Positions 45,413 through 54,631 of a stretch of 64,000 nucleotides of DNA are shown here, in pieces. The stretch is from Lentisphaerota bacterium (GTDB taxonomy: Bacteria; Verrucomicrobiota; Lentisphaeria; Oligosphaerales; JABHEG01): the NCBI GenBank assembly GCA_018676675.1, contig JABHEG010000334.1:115318-179317 (forward strand), given 5' to 3'. Made by a program: the position numbers and the translations under genes. Position 1 is the stretch's first letter; every line of letters starts with the position of its first letter. The notes beneath the pieces were generated by a model. That model saw only the letters and a list, made by a program, of their open reading frames with translations. It ran no database searches and was not told where the DNA came from.

Positions 45413-45754
45413 GTGTTCTCTCCTTCTATCCTGCTACTGTCTACAACGCTTCGAATGCATGCGACTAAAGAAGCGCATTCCACTCGGAATGCAAGCCCTG
45501 ATACGTGCTCAAAGTGGCCGTTTCAGAGCGTCTCCACACTCGCCAAAACGGGCCCAGGGCTCGCCCCAAAACGCTTCCCACATGTCCATCGCGATGCGCC
45601 TGGTCTACCAAGGTCAAGACCATCTGTCGGCCGGAAAGTTCCGCCGGAGAGTGATGAGTCTCTGACACTGGTATAGTCTGGGGCATGGGACGACATTGGT
45701 TCGCGTTGCCCCGTGTCCTGTGTGATACACTCCCTGAACGCCCACGAGGCCCCA
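45413..45754. other. Intergenic region of 342 bp between divergent genes
   Basis: No gene is supported. It must hold the promoters of the rubrerythrin gene (minus) and the GH42-like gene (plus). The palindrome at 45475-45492 is on the rubrerythrin side. A TATAGT hexamer at 45672-45677 may be the -10 box of the plus-strand gene, without a convincing -35. Confidence 0.5.
45475..45492 (-). promoter_or_regulatory. Palindrome in the rubrerythrin promoter region
   Basis: A perfect 7-bp inverted repeat, GCATTCC-N4-GGAATGC, lies about 63-80 nt upstream of the rubrerythrin start. On the minus strand it falls between a possible -35 (TTGCAT) and a possible -10 (TTTAGT) spaced 19 bp, the arrangement of MerR-family controlled promoters. 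The hexamers are weak, so this is a candidate operator only. Confidence 0.35.
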
Positions 45755-48700
45755 ATGCAGAAGAACATAGTGCTCCTGGTGCTGACCGGTTCCGGCCTCC
45801 TCCTGGCGCCTCTTCACGCCTCGGAACCGATTTTCATCCAGGCGGAGGCGTTTACCTGTGATGGCACATCGTGGACTGTCAGGGATCAGGCCAGTCGCTA
45901 TGCCCCGGACAGCGGGCTCAAACACTTGGCCGGAGCGATCGGAGGGCCGGGGATGGCCTGGCGCGACGTAGAGATCAGCGAGGCAGGAAGCTACGTTGTC
46001 TGGGTTCGGCACACAACGATGCGAGGGGGACGGGGACCGTTTACCGTCTCAATGCAGCAGGGAAACACTGTTCTCGGGGCAGGTACGTTTGACCACGCTC
46101 CCCCCGACGTCGAGCCACGCAGAATTCATCGGTACGACTTCAGTCACTTTGAGGTGGATCTTCCGGTTGGCGTGGTTCGCATTGAGATCACCAAGGAGGC
46201 CCCCGTGGCCTGCCCTGGTTGGACCCGTCTGATCGACTGCCTCCTCCTCACGACAGACACGGAGTACACCCCCAGAGTCAGCGACTTCCAGCCCAAGACG
46301 TGGCTGCGAGTCACCCTCGGGCCCACAGTCGGGCGTCCTGTGTACGTCCACTGCTTCGCCGATCACTACCGGGCCCCGTGGTACAAGCACTTCAGTCTGT
46401 CAAACGATGGCTACGAAGAGCGGGTGACGCCACGGCGAGGCCAAGCCGCATTCCTGTCCGCGCGCGAGCAAACGCCGTGGTGTGACATCACCTCGGTTAT
46501 CCATGAGGACCGCGGGGCACGATTGGAGCTCAGGTTGGCCGAGAAATACTCCTACACGGAGTGGCTGCCGAGCTGCGATGCCCTCTTTGAGTTCGCCACT
46601 GCTCCGGAAGACAGCGCCATCGTGAAGCGGTTTGAGAGACGGGGCAACGGAGCCGGCCTCTCCGTTGTGACTCCGGGGGTGCTGAATCGGGAGGGCGCCG
46701 CACTTCCGCAAAGCGACCGCGAACTCTTTGATGTCTCGCGCACCTTTGCAGCCGCCCTGCCCTCTATTCCGTTCGGCCATCCCCCCGAACGCTTCCCATT
46801 CTTCCTCAGCATCCACCTGCGCCCCAGGCTCTACGCTCCGGAGGTCCGCCTTGGAGAACTCAGGATCGTGGCCAGCCTCGGCTTCAACGGACTGCAGGAG
46901 CCCCTTGGCCCTGAGCTTCAGGAGCTGGGATTCCGTTTTTCCCGAGCAGCAACGACGTCCTGGTACATGAAGGATCAGTGCTACCTGCAACCACAGCGAG
47001 AGAAGATCAGAGAACGGGTCACAGCCGCTGCGGCTGGGTGGGCCGGTCAACCACCGAGTGTTGCTATGTTCATGGACGAGCCCACGGCCAGGCCTCTGGT
47101 CCACGCCCAGGGGTGTCCCGTCTGTCGAGAGAAGTTTGTCACATGGTTGAGGGATGAGCTGCGTGTGCCGCTCGCTGCCCTTGGTCACCAATCCTGGAGT
47201 GACGTCCGGCCAACGACTAGGGAAAACCGGGATGAGACCCCGGCCCTTTATTACCACTCGCAGCGATTCCGCAGCAAGTCCCTGGCCGACTTCCTGAGGC
47301 TGCAGACGTCCGAGATCGAACGCGCCTACGGGAGCGCTACTCCGGCAACAGTCAACTTCAGCGACGGTGCTGTGTACAGAGCCAACATGTACTTGCAGGG
47401 AGTCGACTACTTCCACGTGTTTGGGACGGCAGCGCTGAGCATGGCCTGGAGTGAGGACTGGAACAACCTGGGGTCAACGTACCAATGCGCCGGCTATAAC
47501 GTCGACCTTCTGCGAGCGGCTTGCCGACGGCAGGGGCAGCCGGTGGGCATGTACCTGATCACCAGTTCGGGGCGAACGCCTCTTGATGTGAAGCTGAAGG
47601 CATACAGCAGCATTGGCCGAGGGGTACGCACACTTCAGAGCTATGCCTACGGGATACCCTATGCCAGCCACCACATCGGGTGGTACATGAATCGTGACGT
47701 CACCATTGCCATCAAGGAGTTGTCCCACGAGATTGGCGGGGCGGAAGATCTGCTCCTCCAAGCGACCCGCAGCCCCTCCAGCGTAGCGTTCCTTTACAGC
47801 ACCACATCCGATATCTGGACCCTCGGTGAGAACGAGCTGTACGGGCACGACCGCATGCATACCTATCTGGCCCTGATGCACGCCCAGGTCCCGGTCGACT
47901 TCCTGTCCGAGCAGGATGTCATCGATGGGCACCTGGATTCCTACAGAGTCCTGTACCTCTTTGGCCCGAATCTTGCGCCCGGAGCCGCACCACGGATTGC
48001 CGAGTGGACCCGAGCCGGTGGGACGCTGCTGCTGGCAGCCGGAGCTGCAACTGCAGACGAGTACAACCGTCCGGCCCGCCCGTTGGATCAACCACTTGGT
48101 CTATCACGAGGCAAAATCCAGACGCTTCAGACGCACACGACGGCAGGACGCGATCTCCGCAACTTGACTCCTCATGGGAAGGTTCAGATCACGTCTGAAA
48201 CAGCGGACATTCTGGGAATGCGCCAACTCGTTGAACTCTCCCCGGGAACGACAGGCTCTGTGCTTGGTCGCGGGGACGATGAAGCGGGGCTCTTTATCAG
48301 CTGCGACGTTGGGCAGGGACACGTCTTCGCCCTCGGCTTCATGCCTTCACTCAGCTACATCAGGAAGGCGCTCATCGCACGCGACACGATCAAGGAGACG
48401 GTCGCGGTTGTACCCGAAAACGCCTTGGGAATCCCGGGCCCCGCCAGCGTGTCCTCCCGGCTTCGGCTGGGACCGAGCTACAACCCAGTGGCCTATCCCA
48501 AAGCGGAACGCGACCTGCTGCTCCTGCCGATCAGTACTGCGAGCGTGGTCCGTCCAGTCGTTCTGGATCATCCTCTGGTTGAGGCGTTCCTGCTCGAAGG
48601 CGCCAAGGGAGCGGTCGTCACTCTGGCCAACTATGGGCTCCAGCCCATCGGGAAGCTGCGAGTGAGGGTCCGCACCGACCACGCCGTAAGCACAGCGGAG

Positions 48701-48811
48701 AGTGTCCGGACGGGGGCCAGGGAACACGATGTAGTGCCGGGAGGCATCATCGTTGAGCTACCGCTATCCGACACCGACATGCTCAAGCTCTATTGGGAGA
48801 ATGGTCAGTGA
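45755..48811 (+). CDS. Exported GH42-like protein with N-terminal sandwich domain
   Basis: A 1018-residue protein with signal peptide MQKNIVLLVLTGSGLLLAPLHA. Residues about 25-170 look like a carbohydrate-binding beta-sandwich (FIQAEAFTCDGTSWTVRDQA...AGSYVVWVRHTT). The centre has a TIM barrel with SVAMFMDEPTARP, where the Glu may be catalytic, and CPVCREKFVTWLR. The part around VLYLFGPNLAPGAAPRIAEWTRAGGTLLLAAGAAT resembles the beta-galactosidase trimerisation domain of GH42. Start: ATG 45755 with GAGG 6 nt upstream. It probably acts on galactosides or related glycans outside the cytoplasm; substrate not determinable. Confidence 0.72.
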   Translation: MQKNIVLLVLTGSGLLLAPLHASEPIFIQAEAFTCDGTSWTVRDQASRYAPDSGLKHLAGAIGGPGMAWRDVEISEAGSYVVWVRHTTMRGGRGPFTVSMQQGNTVLGAGTFDHAPPDVEPRRIHRYDFSHFEVDLPVGVVRIEITKEAPVACPGWTRLIDCLLLTTDTEYTPRVSDFQPKTWLRVTLGPTVGRPVYVHCFADHYRAPWYKHFSLSNDGYEERVTPRRGQAAFLSAREQTPWCDITSVIHEDRGARLELRLAEKYSYTEWLPSCDALFEFATAPEDSAIVKRFERRGNGAGLSVVTPGVLNREGAALPQSDRELFDVSRTFAAALPSIPFGHPPERFPFFLSIHLRPRLYAPEVRLGELRIVASLGFNGLQEPLGPELQELGFRFSRAATTSWYMKDQCYLQPQREKIRERVTAAAAGWAGQPPSVAMFMDEPTARPLVHAQGCPVCREKFVTWLRDELRVPLAALGHQSWSDVRPTTRENRDETPALYYHSQRFRSKSLADFLRLQTSEIERAYGSATPATVNFSDGAVYRANMYLQGVDYFHVFGTAALSMAWSEDWNNLGSTYQCAGYNVDLLRAACRRQGQPVGMYLITSSGRTPLDVKLKAYSSIGRGVRTLQSYAYGIPYASHHIGWYMNRDVTIAIKELSHEIGGAEDLLLQATRSPSSVAFLYSTTSDIWTLGENELYGHDRMHTYLALMHAQVPVDFLSEQDVIDGHLDSYRVLYLFGPNLAPGAAPRIAEWTRAGGTLLLAAGAATADEYNRPARPLDQPLGLSRGKIQTLQTHTTAGRDLRNLTPHGKVQITSETADILGMRQLVELSPGTTGSVLGRGDDEAGLFISCDVGQGHVFALGFMPSLSYIRKALIARDTIKETVAVVPENALGIPGPASVSSRLRLGPSYNPVAYPKAERDLLLLPISTASVVRPVVLDHPLVEAFLLEGAKGAVVTLANYGLQPIGKLRVRVRTDHAVSTAESVRTGAREHDVVPGGIIVELPLSDTDMLKLYWENGQ

Positions 48812-48841
48812 CGACGGCGGGGCACCCCTTCCCTGCACGCG

Positions 48842-49543
48842 CTATTCGCCCATCGTGGGAGCCACGTCGAGCGGGACGGCGAGGTTGAGTATCGGGCGAA
48901 TGGCCACATCTGAAAAGACAGCTGTGGTGTATTTCCCCGCGTTGTGACTCGACACGACCAGCCCAACACAGAGCTCGTGTGGTAACTCAAGATCAGCATG
49001 GCCAACTCGGCGCCAGCGCACGCCGCTTCCCGAAACCCATGCAGAGAAACGCCGGCCGAAACGCTCAACCTTCAGCCATGCCGGCGCGGCCACGCCTTCG
49101 ATATGTTTGGTGCTGGTGATGCCCCCCTTATCCGGCCGATGCTGGAACGCGGCGAGCGGACGGGGCGTGTAGAGAAGGGAGACATGCCGGCTGTCGGGCG
49201 AAAGATCCTCCCGGAACATAATGCCGCCTTTGGCCCACTCGTCTGTACGTATCAGCGACTCGATGCGCACGACAACCACCGCATCTCCGCTCAGCCGGCG
49301 GAAGACAAAGTGGCCTTCATCTTCCCGATCCCAGATGTCTGTGCCTGCCGCCGTGATCGTCATCCCCTTTCCCGACGGTTTGACCTCTGCATTGCCGGCC
49401 AGGGACGGGGTCCCCAGAGCCGTGCTCTGGAACTGGCCAGGCCTCTCTTCCTGCACTGGCGGAGCAGCGGAACCACGGACGGAGCACAGTCCACCAAGTG
49501 CGAGCACGGCAAGCATAGTAGGCTTACACCGATGGACTGACAT
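48842..49543 (-). CDS. Exported DUF1349-like jelly-roll protein
   Basis: A 233-residue protein with a signal peptide (HRCKPTMLAVLALGGLCSVRGSAA). The mature part, GKGMTITAAGTDIWDREDEGHFVFRRLSGDAVVVVRIESL, then WAKGGIMFREDLSPDSRHVSLLYTP and WLKVERFGRRFSAWVSGSGVRW, is the concanavalin-like domain found in DUF1349 and related carbohydrate-binding modules. It stands alone here. Start: ATG 49543 with GAAGGAAG about 10 nt upstream. A binding rather than catalytic role is likely. Converges on the GH42-like gene with a 30-nt gap. Confidence 0.75.
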   Translation of the reverse strand: MSVHRCKPTMLAVLALGGLCSVRGSAAPPVQEERPGQFQSTALGTPSLAGNAEVKPSGKGMTITAAGTDIWDREDEGHFVFRRLSGDAVVVVRIESLIRTDEWAKGGIMFREDLSPDSRHVSLLYTPRPLAAFQHRPDKGGITSTKHIEGVAAPAWLKVERFGRRFSAWVSGSGVRWRRVGHADLELPHELCVGLVVSSHNAGKYTTAVFSDVAIRPILNLAVPLDVAPTMGE

Positions 49544-49591
49544 CCAGTTCACTTCCTTCACGTGGCACGCCCCAACGGTCTGTGCCACACC

Positions 49592-50419
49592 TCAATCCAC
49601 GTCCTGACAGGCTTCTTCGCGGGAAGGGATGACCACTTCTGAAACGACTGGACGATGATCGGAGGCGAGCATTTCATCTGCCACTCGGCAACTGGTGATC
49701 CGCCCAGGGCTCAGCGGCGGCGTAACGGCGAAATCAATCTCACGCGTCGGGACATCCGCCGGGAATGTCTCCGGAGCTCCCTGCTTAGGAGAAATGCACC
49801 AGCCTTGCTCTTGTACGTACAGCAGTGGGGGTTCATCTCGAGTCGCGTTGAAATCCCCGGTGATTACCGTGGCTTCAGTCGTTCCCCCAAACAGTCCATG
49901 CAGGGATCGCATCTGGGCCAGTCGGTCCTCGCCGGCGGCATATGCTGCGTGAAGAGAAACAAGGCGGAAACGTCCTCCCCCGTCCCCGACCTGAACTACC
50001 GTCTCCAACGCACAACGTGGCTCATGGTCACAGGGCAAAGGGTGGCAATGGTCTCCCAGAATGGGGAGGCGTGACAGCACAGCAAGGCCATACTCGCCGC
50101 CGCTGAGATCAAGCGTCTTGCCGAACACGTGCGCCATCGACAACATACGCCCCAGCTCGTCCGCCTGGTGGACCTCACCACTGCGCGAGCAGCCCTGATC
50201 GACTTCCTGCAGGGCCACAATGTCCGCGTTGAGACGTCGCACGACTGTCGCGATCCTGGCCAGATCAACCCGCCCATCGAGGCCTTGCCCATGGCGGATA
50301 TTGTAAGAGAGGATGCGCACGACCGTGGTGTCCCCTTCAGGCATGTTCGCCAGGCTGTCCAGTTGCATGAGCACGCTCGCTTTTTCGCTGTTGGAGGTAG
50401 TCTGAAACTCTTGAGTCAT
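49592..50419 (-). CDS. Endonuclease/exonuclease/phosphatase family protein
   Basis: A 275-residue metal-dependent hydrolase. It shows the family hallmarks in order: LSYNIRHGQG, DIVALQEVD (metal-binding Glu), RLVSLHAAY, VITGDFNATRDEP (GDFN) and SDHRPVVSEV (SDH). Substrates could be nucleic acids, phosphoinositides or sphingolipids; nothing narrows it. No signal peptide. The start is uncertain: ATGs at 50467, 50419, 50368 and 50344 are in frame; 50419 has GGGGGA immediately upstream, too close to be ideal. The core domain starts after the last of these. Confidence 0.85.
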   Translation of the reverse strand: MTQEFQTTSNSEKASVLMQLDSLANMPEGDTTVVRILSYNIRHGQGLDGRVDLARIATVVRRLNADIVALQEVDQGCSRSGEVHQADELGRMLSMAHVFGKTLDLSGGEYGLAVLSRLPILGDHCHPLPCDHEPRCALETVVQVGDGGGRFRLVSLHAAYAAGEDRLAQMRSLHGLFGGTTEATVITGDFNATRDEPPLLYVQEQGWCISPKQGAPETFPADVPTREIDFAVTPPLSPGRITSCRVADEMLASDHRPVVSEVVIPSREEACQDVD

Positions 50420-50487
50420 TCCCCCGGCGGGCAGTCGCACTATGCAGGAAGGACAGAGCCCTACCATGCTGCGCCAGGCAGCAAAAG

Positions 50488-50521
50488 CAACGCCTTCGCA
50501 GGAGGACCCGCGAAGGCGTTG
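50488..50521 (-). terminator. Rho-independent terminator of the gld-type operon
   Basis: A perfect 12-bp stem, CAACGCCTTCGC (50488-50499) with GCGAAGGCGTTG (50510-50521), and a 10-nt loop. On the minus strand it is followed by CTTTTGCT. It lies 28 nt beyond the stop of the DUF4340 gene and ends the operon before the EEP gene. Confidence 0.75.
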
Positions 50522-50549
50522 TTGTTCAAATTCGCCGTAAGCCCAAAGA

Positions 50550-51899
50550 CTATTTCTCAGCCTTCTTGGCCGGAGCCTTTTCCGTCTTAACCGGAAGAGC
50601 TGGAGGCGGGGGTGGAGGCGGTGTGGCCTTCTTGGCAGGGGCTTTCTCCACCTTGGCCGGAAGAGCCGGAGGCGGCGGAGGCGGAGTCGCTTTCTCAGCC
50701 TCCTCCTTCTTCTCAGGCTTGTCCTCCTTGTCCTCCTTCTTCTCCTCCTCCTTGATCAGGTCCTTGCGTTCCTTGAGGACCTTCTCAACGGTATACTTGC
50801 TGACGACATAGACCCACCCGTCAAGGCGTTTCGCCAAATCGGCAGCTTTCTTCTTGTTCTCCTCGAGTTTCTTCTTGAACTCGTCGTCCTTCTTCTGCTT
50901 GTCTTCGGGCGACTCATTCTCCTCTGCAGCCCGTTCTTCAGGTCCACTGAAGTCAACCGCTACAGCAGCATAGAACTTCCCGTCGTCCGTCTCTTTACCC
51001 ACACGCACTTCGTAACCAAAGCCATCGAAGTCAGTGGCTTTGAAGAGCTTGGGCTTGTCCATGCCCGTGTCGGGGGGAGCCAGCGCCGGATCAGCGATGT
51101 CATCGAAATTTGCCCACGAGAAGGCGCTTCCGATGCTGCGCACATCCGTATCGTCCTGCTCCTCACCTTCGGCGAGGCCGGCCAGCTTCATGTCATCGCC
51201 CTTCTTCTCCCGACTGACACGCCACACTTCTTTCCCATCTTCGACCAAAGCGCCACTCGCCATGTCGCTGATCTTGAAGAAGTCCTTATCGAGCCAATCC
51301 TTAGGCTTGGTGGCGACCGACGAGAACGTTTTCGAGACCAGGCTTACCTTGCCTGTTCCCGGGACTAATATGTAACGGCCGTCGGGCCATCCGCCTCCCC
51401 CGCCCATCCCCATTCCCATTCCCATCTGCGGCGAGGCGCCTTCAGACTTACGCTCATGCTCCTTGCCAAGAAGAATGCTTCCCAGCTTCTTGTCGCCTTC
51501 GCCATAGAAGACGACCTCACGACCGGAGTTCTCGCCTTTGTCGGGAGCAAGCAGTTCAAGCCTGCCGTATTGCGATTCCCCGACCGTTACGTTCTGAGTC
51601 GCCTGCAGCTGACTCAGGTCACGCAGGAAATCACTGACCGTCCCGTAGTTTGCGGGGTAATCGAACCGCCCTGCGACACGCCAGCGCCCGTCCGTTTTCT
51701 TCGCAATCTCAGTGGTGCCGTCCTTGTCCGTCACTACGAACTTGGTCACATCGTTCACCGGGAAGTCCGTGAGCACCAGTTTCTCGCCTTCAGTGGCCGG
51801 CGTCTGCCATCCACTCTGAAGACTCTTGTTGACTGCGAGACCAATCACAACCAAGACAATGGCTGCACCAAGCAGAATTATTAGCTGCTTACTCTTCAT
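50550..51899 (-). CDS. DUF4340 protein with Pro/Lys-rich tail
   Basis: A 449-residue protein with one N-terminal membrane anchor (SKQLIILLGAAIVLVVIGLAV). A periplasmic DUF4340-type beta domain follows (LVLTDFPVNDVTKFVVTDKDGTTEIAKKTDGRWRV; FDYPANYGTVSDFLRDL). A Gly/Met linker (MGMGMGMGGGGG), a charged helical stretch (about 330-395) and a tail of two tandem proline/lysine units (TPPPPPPALP...EKAPAKK) complete it. The ATG overlaps the GldG stop by 4 nt. DUF4340 proteins commonly follow gldG in such operons. The basic proline-rich tail might contact the cell wall or a partner protein; that is inference. Confidence 0.85.
   Translation of the reverse strand: MKSKQLIILLGAAIVLVVIGLAVNKSLQSGWQTPATEGEKLVLTDFPVNDVTKFVVTDKDGTTEIAKKTDGRWRVAGRFDYPANYGTVSDFLRDLSQLQATQNVTVGESQYGRLELLAPDKGENSGREVVFYGEGDKKLGSILLGKEHERKSEGASPQMGMGMGMGGGGGWPDGRYILVPGTGKVSLVSKTFSSVATKPKDWLDKDFFKISDMASGALVEDGKEVWRVSREKKGDDMKLAGLAEGEEQDDTDVRSIGSAFSWANFDDIADPALAPPDTGMDKPKLFKATDFDGFGYEVRVGKETDDGKFYAAVAVDFSGPEERAAEENESPEDKQKKDDEFKKKLEENKKKAADLAKRLDGWVYVVSKYTVEKVLKERKDLIKEEEKKEDKEDKPEKKEEAEKATPPPPPPALPAKVEKAPAKKATPPPPPPPALPVKTEKAPAKKAEK
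50560..50688. repeat. Tandem repeat inside the DUF4340 gene
   Basis: Two adjacent units of 66 and 63 bp, beginning at 50560 and 50626 and each opening GCCTTCTTGGC, encode the Pro/Lys-rich tail (21-22 residues per unit). Length variation between strains would be expected. Confidence 0.7.
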
Positions 51900-53833
51900 T
51901 TGCGGATCATCCTCCTCCGTTTGACGATTGCCAGCGCAATCCCGCTCAGCCCAACCAGGAAGGGCATAAGGCCGATGTTCGCCCACTTGAGGTTGTTCTC
52001 AAGCGAGTCAATGTCACGTCGGAACTTCTTCCGGACGTCTTTGAGCTTCTTGCGCGATTCCGCTTCCTTCTTACGGAACTTGCTGATCTGCTCGCGCTGC
52101 TCTTTGCTGACGATGAACTTCTGGTCATCGCTCTTCTTGCGCTGCAGGTCATTGATCTTCCGCTGCACTTCTGAAAGCTCATCCTCCAAAGCGCTGATCT
52201 TCTCTTGGTAGCGCTGCTCAGCCTCGGCCTTCATCCGCAAGACGACCTCGAAAGGACGTGAGAGCGTCCCGCGGGACCGGATACTGATGAGGTTGTTGTC
52301 TCCGCTGAGGAGCTCTGCCAGGTTCTGGACGAAGCTGAGATTGTCGTTCATCGGCTGAACGATCTGCTGCCCAAAAAACTGCTGGCGCCGAACACAGAAG
52401 TGATCGTGTACCATGTCGGAATCGCCGACGAGGATCACGGCGCCTTCACCTGCAGACTCGGTCAAGTGGCTTGGCGCTGCCTCCGCCTCGTCCTCGCCCT
52501 TCTTATCGTCCTCGTCATCCTTGTCAGCATCATCCTCGGGCTTGCCCTCAGGAAACGCCGTCTTGAAGGTCCCAGTCAGGCGAATAGCCAATTCCTGGCG
52601 CCGTTCTTCGGGCTTGAAATCCTTCACGATATGATCGCCGGGCATCTGAGCCTTGAACTTCTCAATCAGCTGTGAATCCTCGGATGTGGAAATAAGGACT
52701 GTCTTGGTCAGACCGTCGACACCATCACCTGAGAAGGCCCCACCATTCACAATCAGCAGGTTCTCCAACTGACTCGTTACCGGATCGTCAGCATTGAGAG
52801 CCTTTGAGGTCAGCGAAAGCACGGTTGGCATGGACTCCTGCCGTCCTTCACGCTGGATACGGGTCATGTAGATCAGGTCGCCCGCGACCTTCTCAGTGTC
52901 AAACTCGATCCCCCACGCATCAAAGAGAGCTCCCAAGGTGGAGGCCCCGGGAGGCATGTATTGCATCTGGGGCATCGGGGGCTTCTCTTGGCGTTCGATA
53001 ACGCTCATCGGGTCGACAAAGGCCAGAAGCTTCCCACCACGCAAAACGAACTGATCGATGGCGAACAGCGTCTTGTCAGACAGCTCTGAGGCATGCACCA
53101 GCATCAGGATATCAATGTCACCATCGATCTCCTCCGTGTCTTTCGGCACTTCGCGGACATCGAAATCCCGCTTCAGCTCGCTCGTGACAACCCACGGCGG
53201 CTTGTTCTGTTGCTGCTGCTGCATCTGCATCATCATCGGGTTCTGGGGAGCTTGTTTCCCCATGACCGAGAGAGCACTCATGATGCCAAGTACAGCTTTC
53301 TCCGAGTTCATCACACGGTACACGGCGCGCGTGATGTCGTACTCAAGCAGGTTCTCACGATCAGGCGACAGGAACGGCAGCGCAACTGTTTCATCCAAGC
53401 AGTTGATCGCCACGCCCAGGTACACGCGGTCGCCAGTCATCCCGATCGGCTGCCCATGGACACCGTCCAGATTGGCGGAGTCCTCAGCGTCGGAATCCGG
53501 CTTCGGATTCAGCTTCTCCACGACAATGTTCCCACGTCCGGCTACCCGGTACTCTTTCAAAATGTCCTCGACCCGTTGTGCATAGCTCTTGAGATGCACG
53601 GGCAGCTGAGCAGCGTCCTTTGAAAAGTAGAAACGCAACGTCACCGGGGTGTCCAAGTCGCCCAGGATGGCCCTGGTGCCCTCAGACAGCGTGTACAGGT
53701 TTTCTTCAGTGAAGTCGGCCCGTTTGTTCACCGCGGATGCGATGAAATTGACCGCGATAGCCAGGACCAGTACTGCCACGACCCCGAAGGTCGATAGCAG
53801 ATAGGTCTCAATGAATTTCTTCTCGGTTCCCAT
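51896..53833 (-). CDS. gldG: GldG-like ABC transporter auxiliary protein
   Basis: A 645-residue protein with a membrane helix near residues 13-35 and another near the C-terminus (PFLVGLSGIALAIV). The N-terminal periplasmic part matches the GldG/ABC-type uncharacterised transport domain (NLYTLSEGTRAILGDLDTPVTLRFYFS; DGDIDILMLVHASELSDKTLFAIDQFVLRGGKLLAFVDP). An acidic linker and a long coiled coil (about 540-610) precede the last helix. With the ATPase and permease upstream it forms a Gld-type ABC system, known in Bacteroidota gliding but widespread in non-gliders. AGGAGG precedes the ATG. Confidence 0.88.
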   Translation of the reverse strand: MGTEKKFIETYLLSTFGVVAVLVLAIAVNFIASAVNKRADFTEENLYTLSEGTRAILGDLDTPVTLRFYFSKDAAQLPVHLKSYAQRVEDILKEYRVAGRGNIVVEKLNPKPDSDAEDSANLDGVHGQPIGMTGDRVYLGVAINCLDETVALPFLSPDRENLLEYDITRAVYRVMNSEKAVLGIMSALSVMGKQAPQNPMMMQMQQQQQNKPPWVVTSELKRDFDVREVPKDTEEIDGDIDILMLVHASELSDKTLFAIDQFVLRGGKLLAFVDPMSVIERQEKPPMPQMQYMPPGASTLGALFDAWGIEFDTEKVAGDLIYMTRIQREGRQESMPTVLSLTSKALNADDPVTSQLENLLIVNGGAFSGDGVDGLTKTVLISTSEDSQLIEKFKAQMPGDHIVKDFKPEERRQELAIRLTGTFKTAFPEGKPEDDADKDDEDDKKGEDEAEAAPSHLTESAGEGAVILVGDSDMVHDHFCVRRQQFFGQQIVQPMNDNLSFVQNLAELLSGDNNLISIRSRGTLSRPFEVVLRMKAEAEQRYQEKISALEDELSEVQRKINDLQRKKSDDQKFIVSKEQREQISKFRKKEAESRKKLKDVRKKFRRDIDSLENNLKWANIGLMPFLVGLSGIALAIVKRRRMIRK

Positions 53834-53887
53834 GGATAGTCAGCCTCCTCTAAGGTTTATGAGCCCACCAAAGGGGCTCGTTCAGTG

Positions 53888-54631
53888 TCAACCAGCACGA
53901 TGGTTCCGCAAGATCACTCCTGTGGTGAACAGCGAGAAGCAAATCACCGACAGAAAGTAGACCAGGTCGCGGGTGTCAACAACGCCTCTCTGCAGTCCGT
54001 CAAAATGCGGAATAACACTGCAGGAGGCCACGCCCTGGACGACCCACCCGGGGGCCCAGTTCACCAACATATTGGTGACCGGAGGCCAGCCGGCAAGGAT
54101 AAGAAAGAGGCAGACGACGACCGAAGTGATAAAGCTCACTACCTGGTTGCGCGTCATGGCAGATGTCATGCTCGTGATAGACAGATAGGCGCCGATCACA
54201 AGGAAACTGCCGAAGTACCCGGTGGCCATCACGCCGCCATCAGGGTCGCCCAAGTACACAACCGTCGCGATTATTGGGAAGGTGAGCAGCAGCGCCAACC
54301 CGAGAAACAGCCAAGCCGCCAGAAACTTCCCCAGGATCGCCTGTGACGGCGTGACGGGAAGGGTCAGCAGCAGCTCGATCGATCCGGAGCGCCTTTCCTC
54401 TGCCCAAAGGCGCATGCCTGCAGCTGGGACGAGGAAGAGGTAAAGCCACGGATGCCAAAGGAAGAACGATGCCAAAGACGCCTCGTTCCTGGCAAAGAAA
54501 TTCCCCACCATGAAGGTGAAGAAGCCGCAGAGCATCAGGAAGATGATGATAAACACGTAAGCGACGGGGGACTGGAAGTAGCTCGCCAATTCCCGTCTGC
54601 TGATGGTCCAGAGTTTGCTGAGGTAGTTCAT
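53888..54631 (-). CDS. gldF: ABC-2 type permease (GldF-like)
   Basis: A 247-residue membrane protein with six helices. It starts with the typical SKLWTISRRELASYFQSPVAYVFIIIFLML and contains MRLWAEERRSGSIELLLTLPVTPSQAILGKFLAAW, the conserved cytoplasmic segment that contacts the ATPase. It overlaps the ATPase gene by 4 nt and precedes gldG by 54 nt. The transported substrate is unknown. Confidence 0.9.
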   Translation of the reverse strand: MNYLSKLWTISRRELASYFQSPVAYVFIIIFLMLCGFFTFMVGNFFARNEASLASFFLWHPWLYLFLVPAAGMRLWAEERRSGSIELLLTLPVTPSQAILGKFLAAWLFLGLALLLTFPIIATVVYLGDPDGGVMATGYFGSFLVIGAYLSITSMTSAMTRNQVVSFITSVVVCLFLILAGWPPVTNMLVNWAPGWVVQGVASCSVIPHFDGLQRGVVDTRDLVYFLSVICFSLFTTGVILRNHRAG

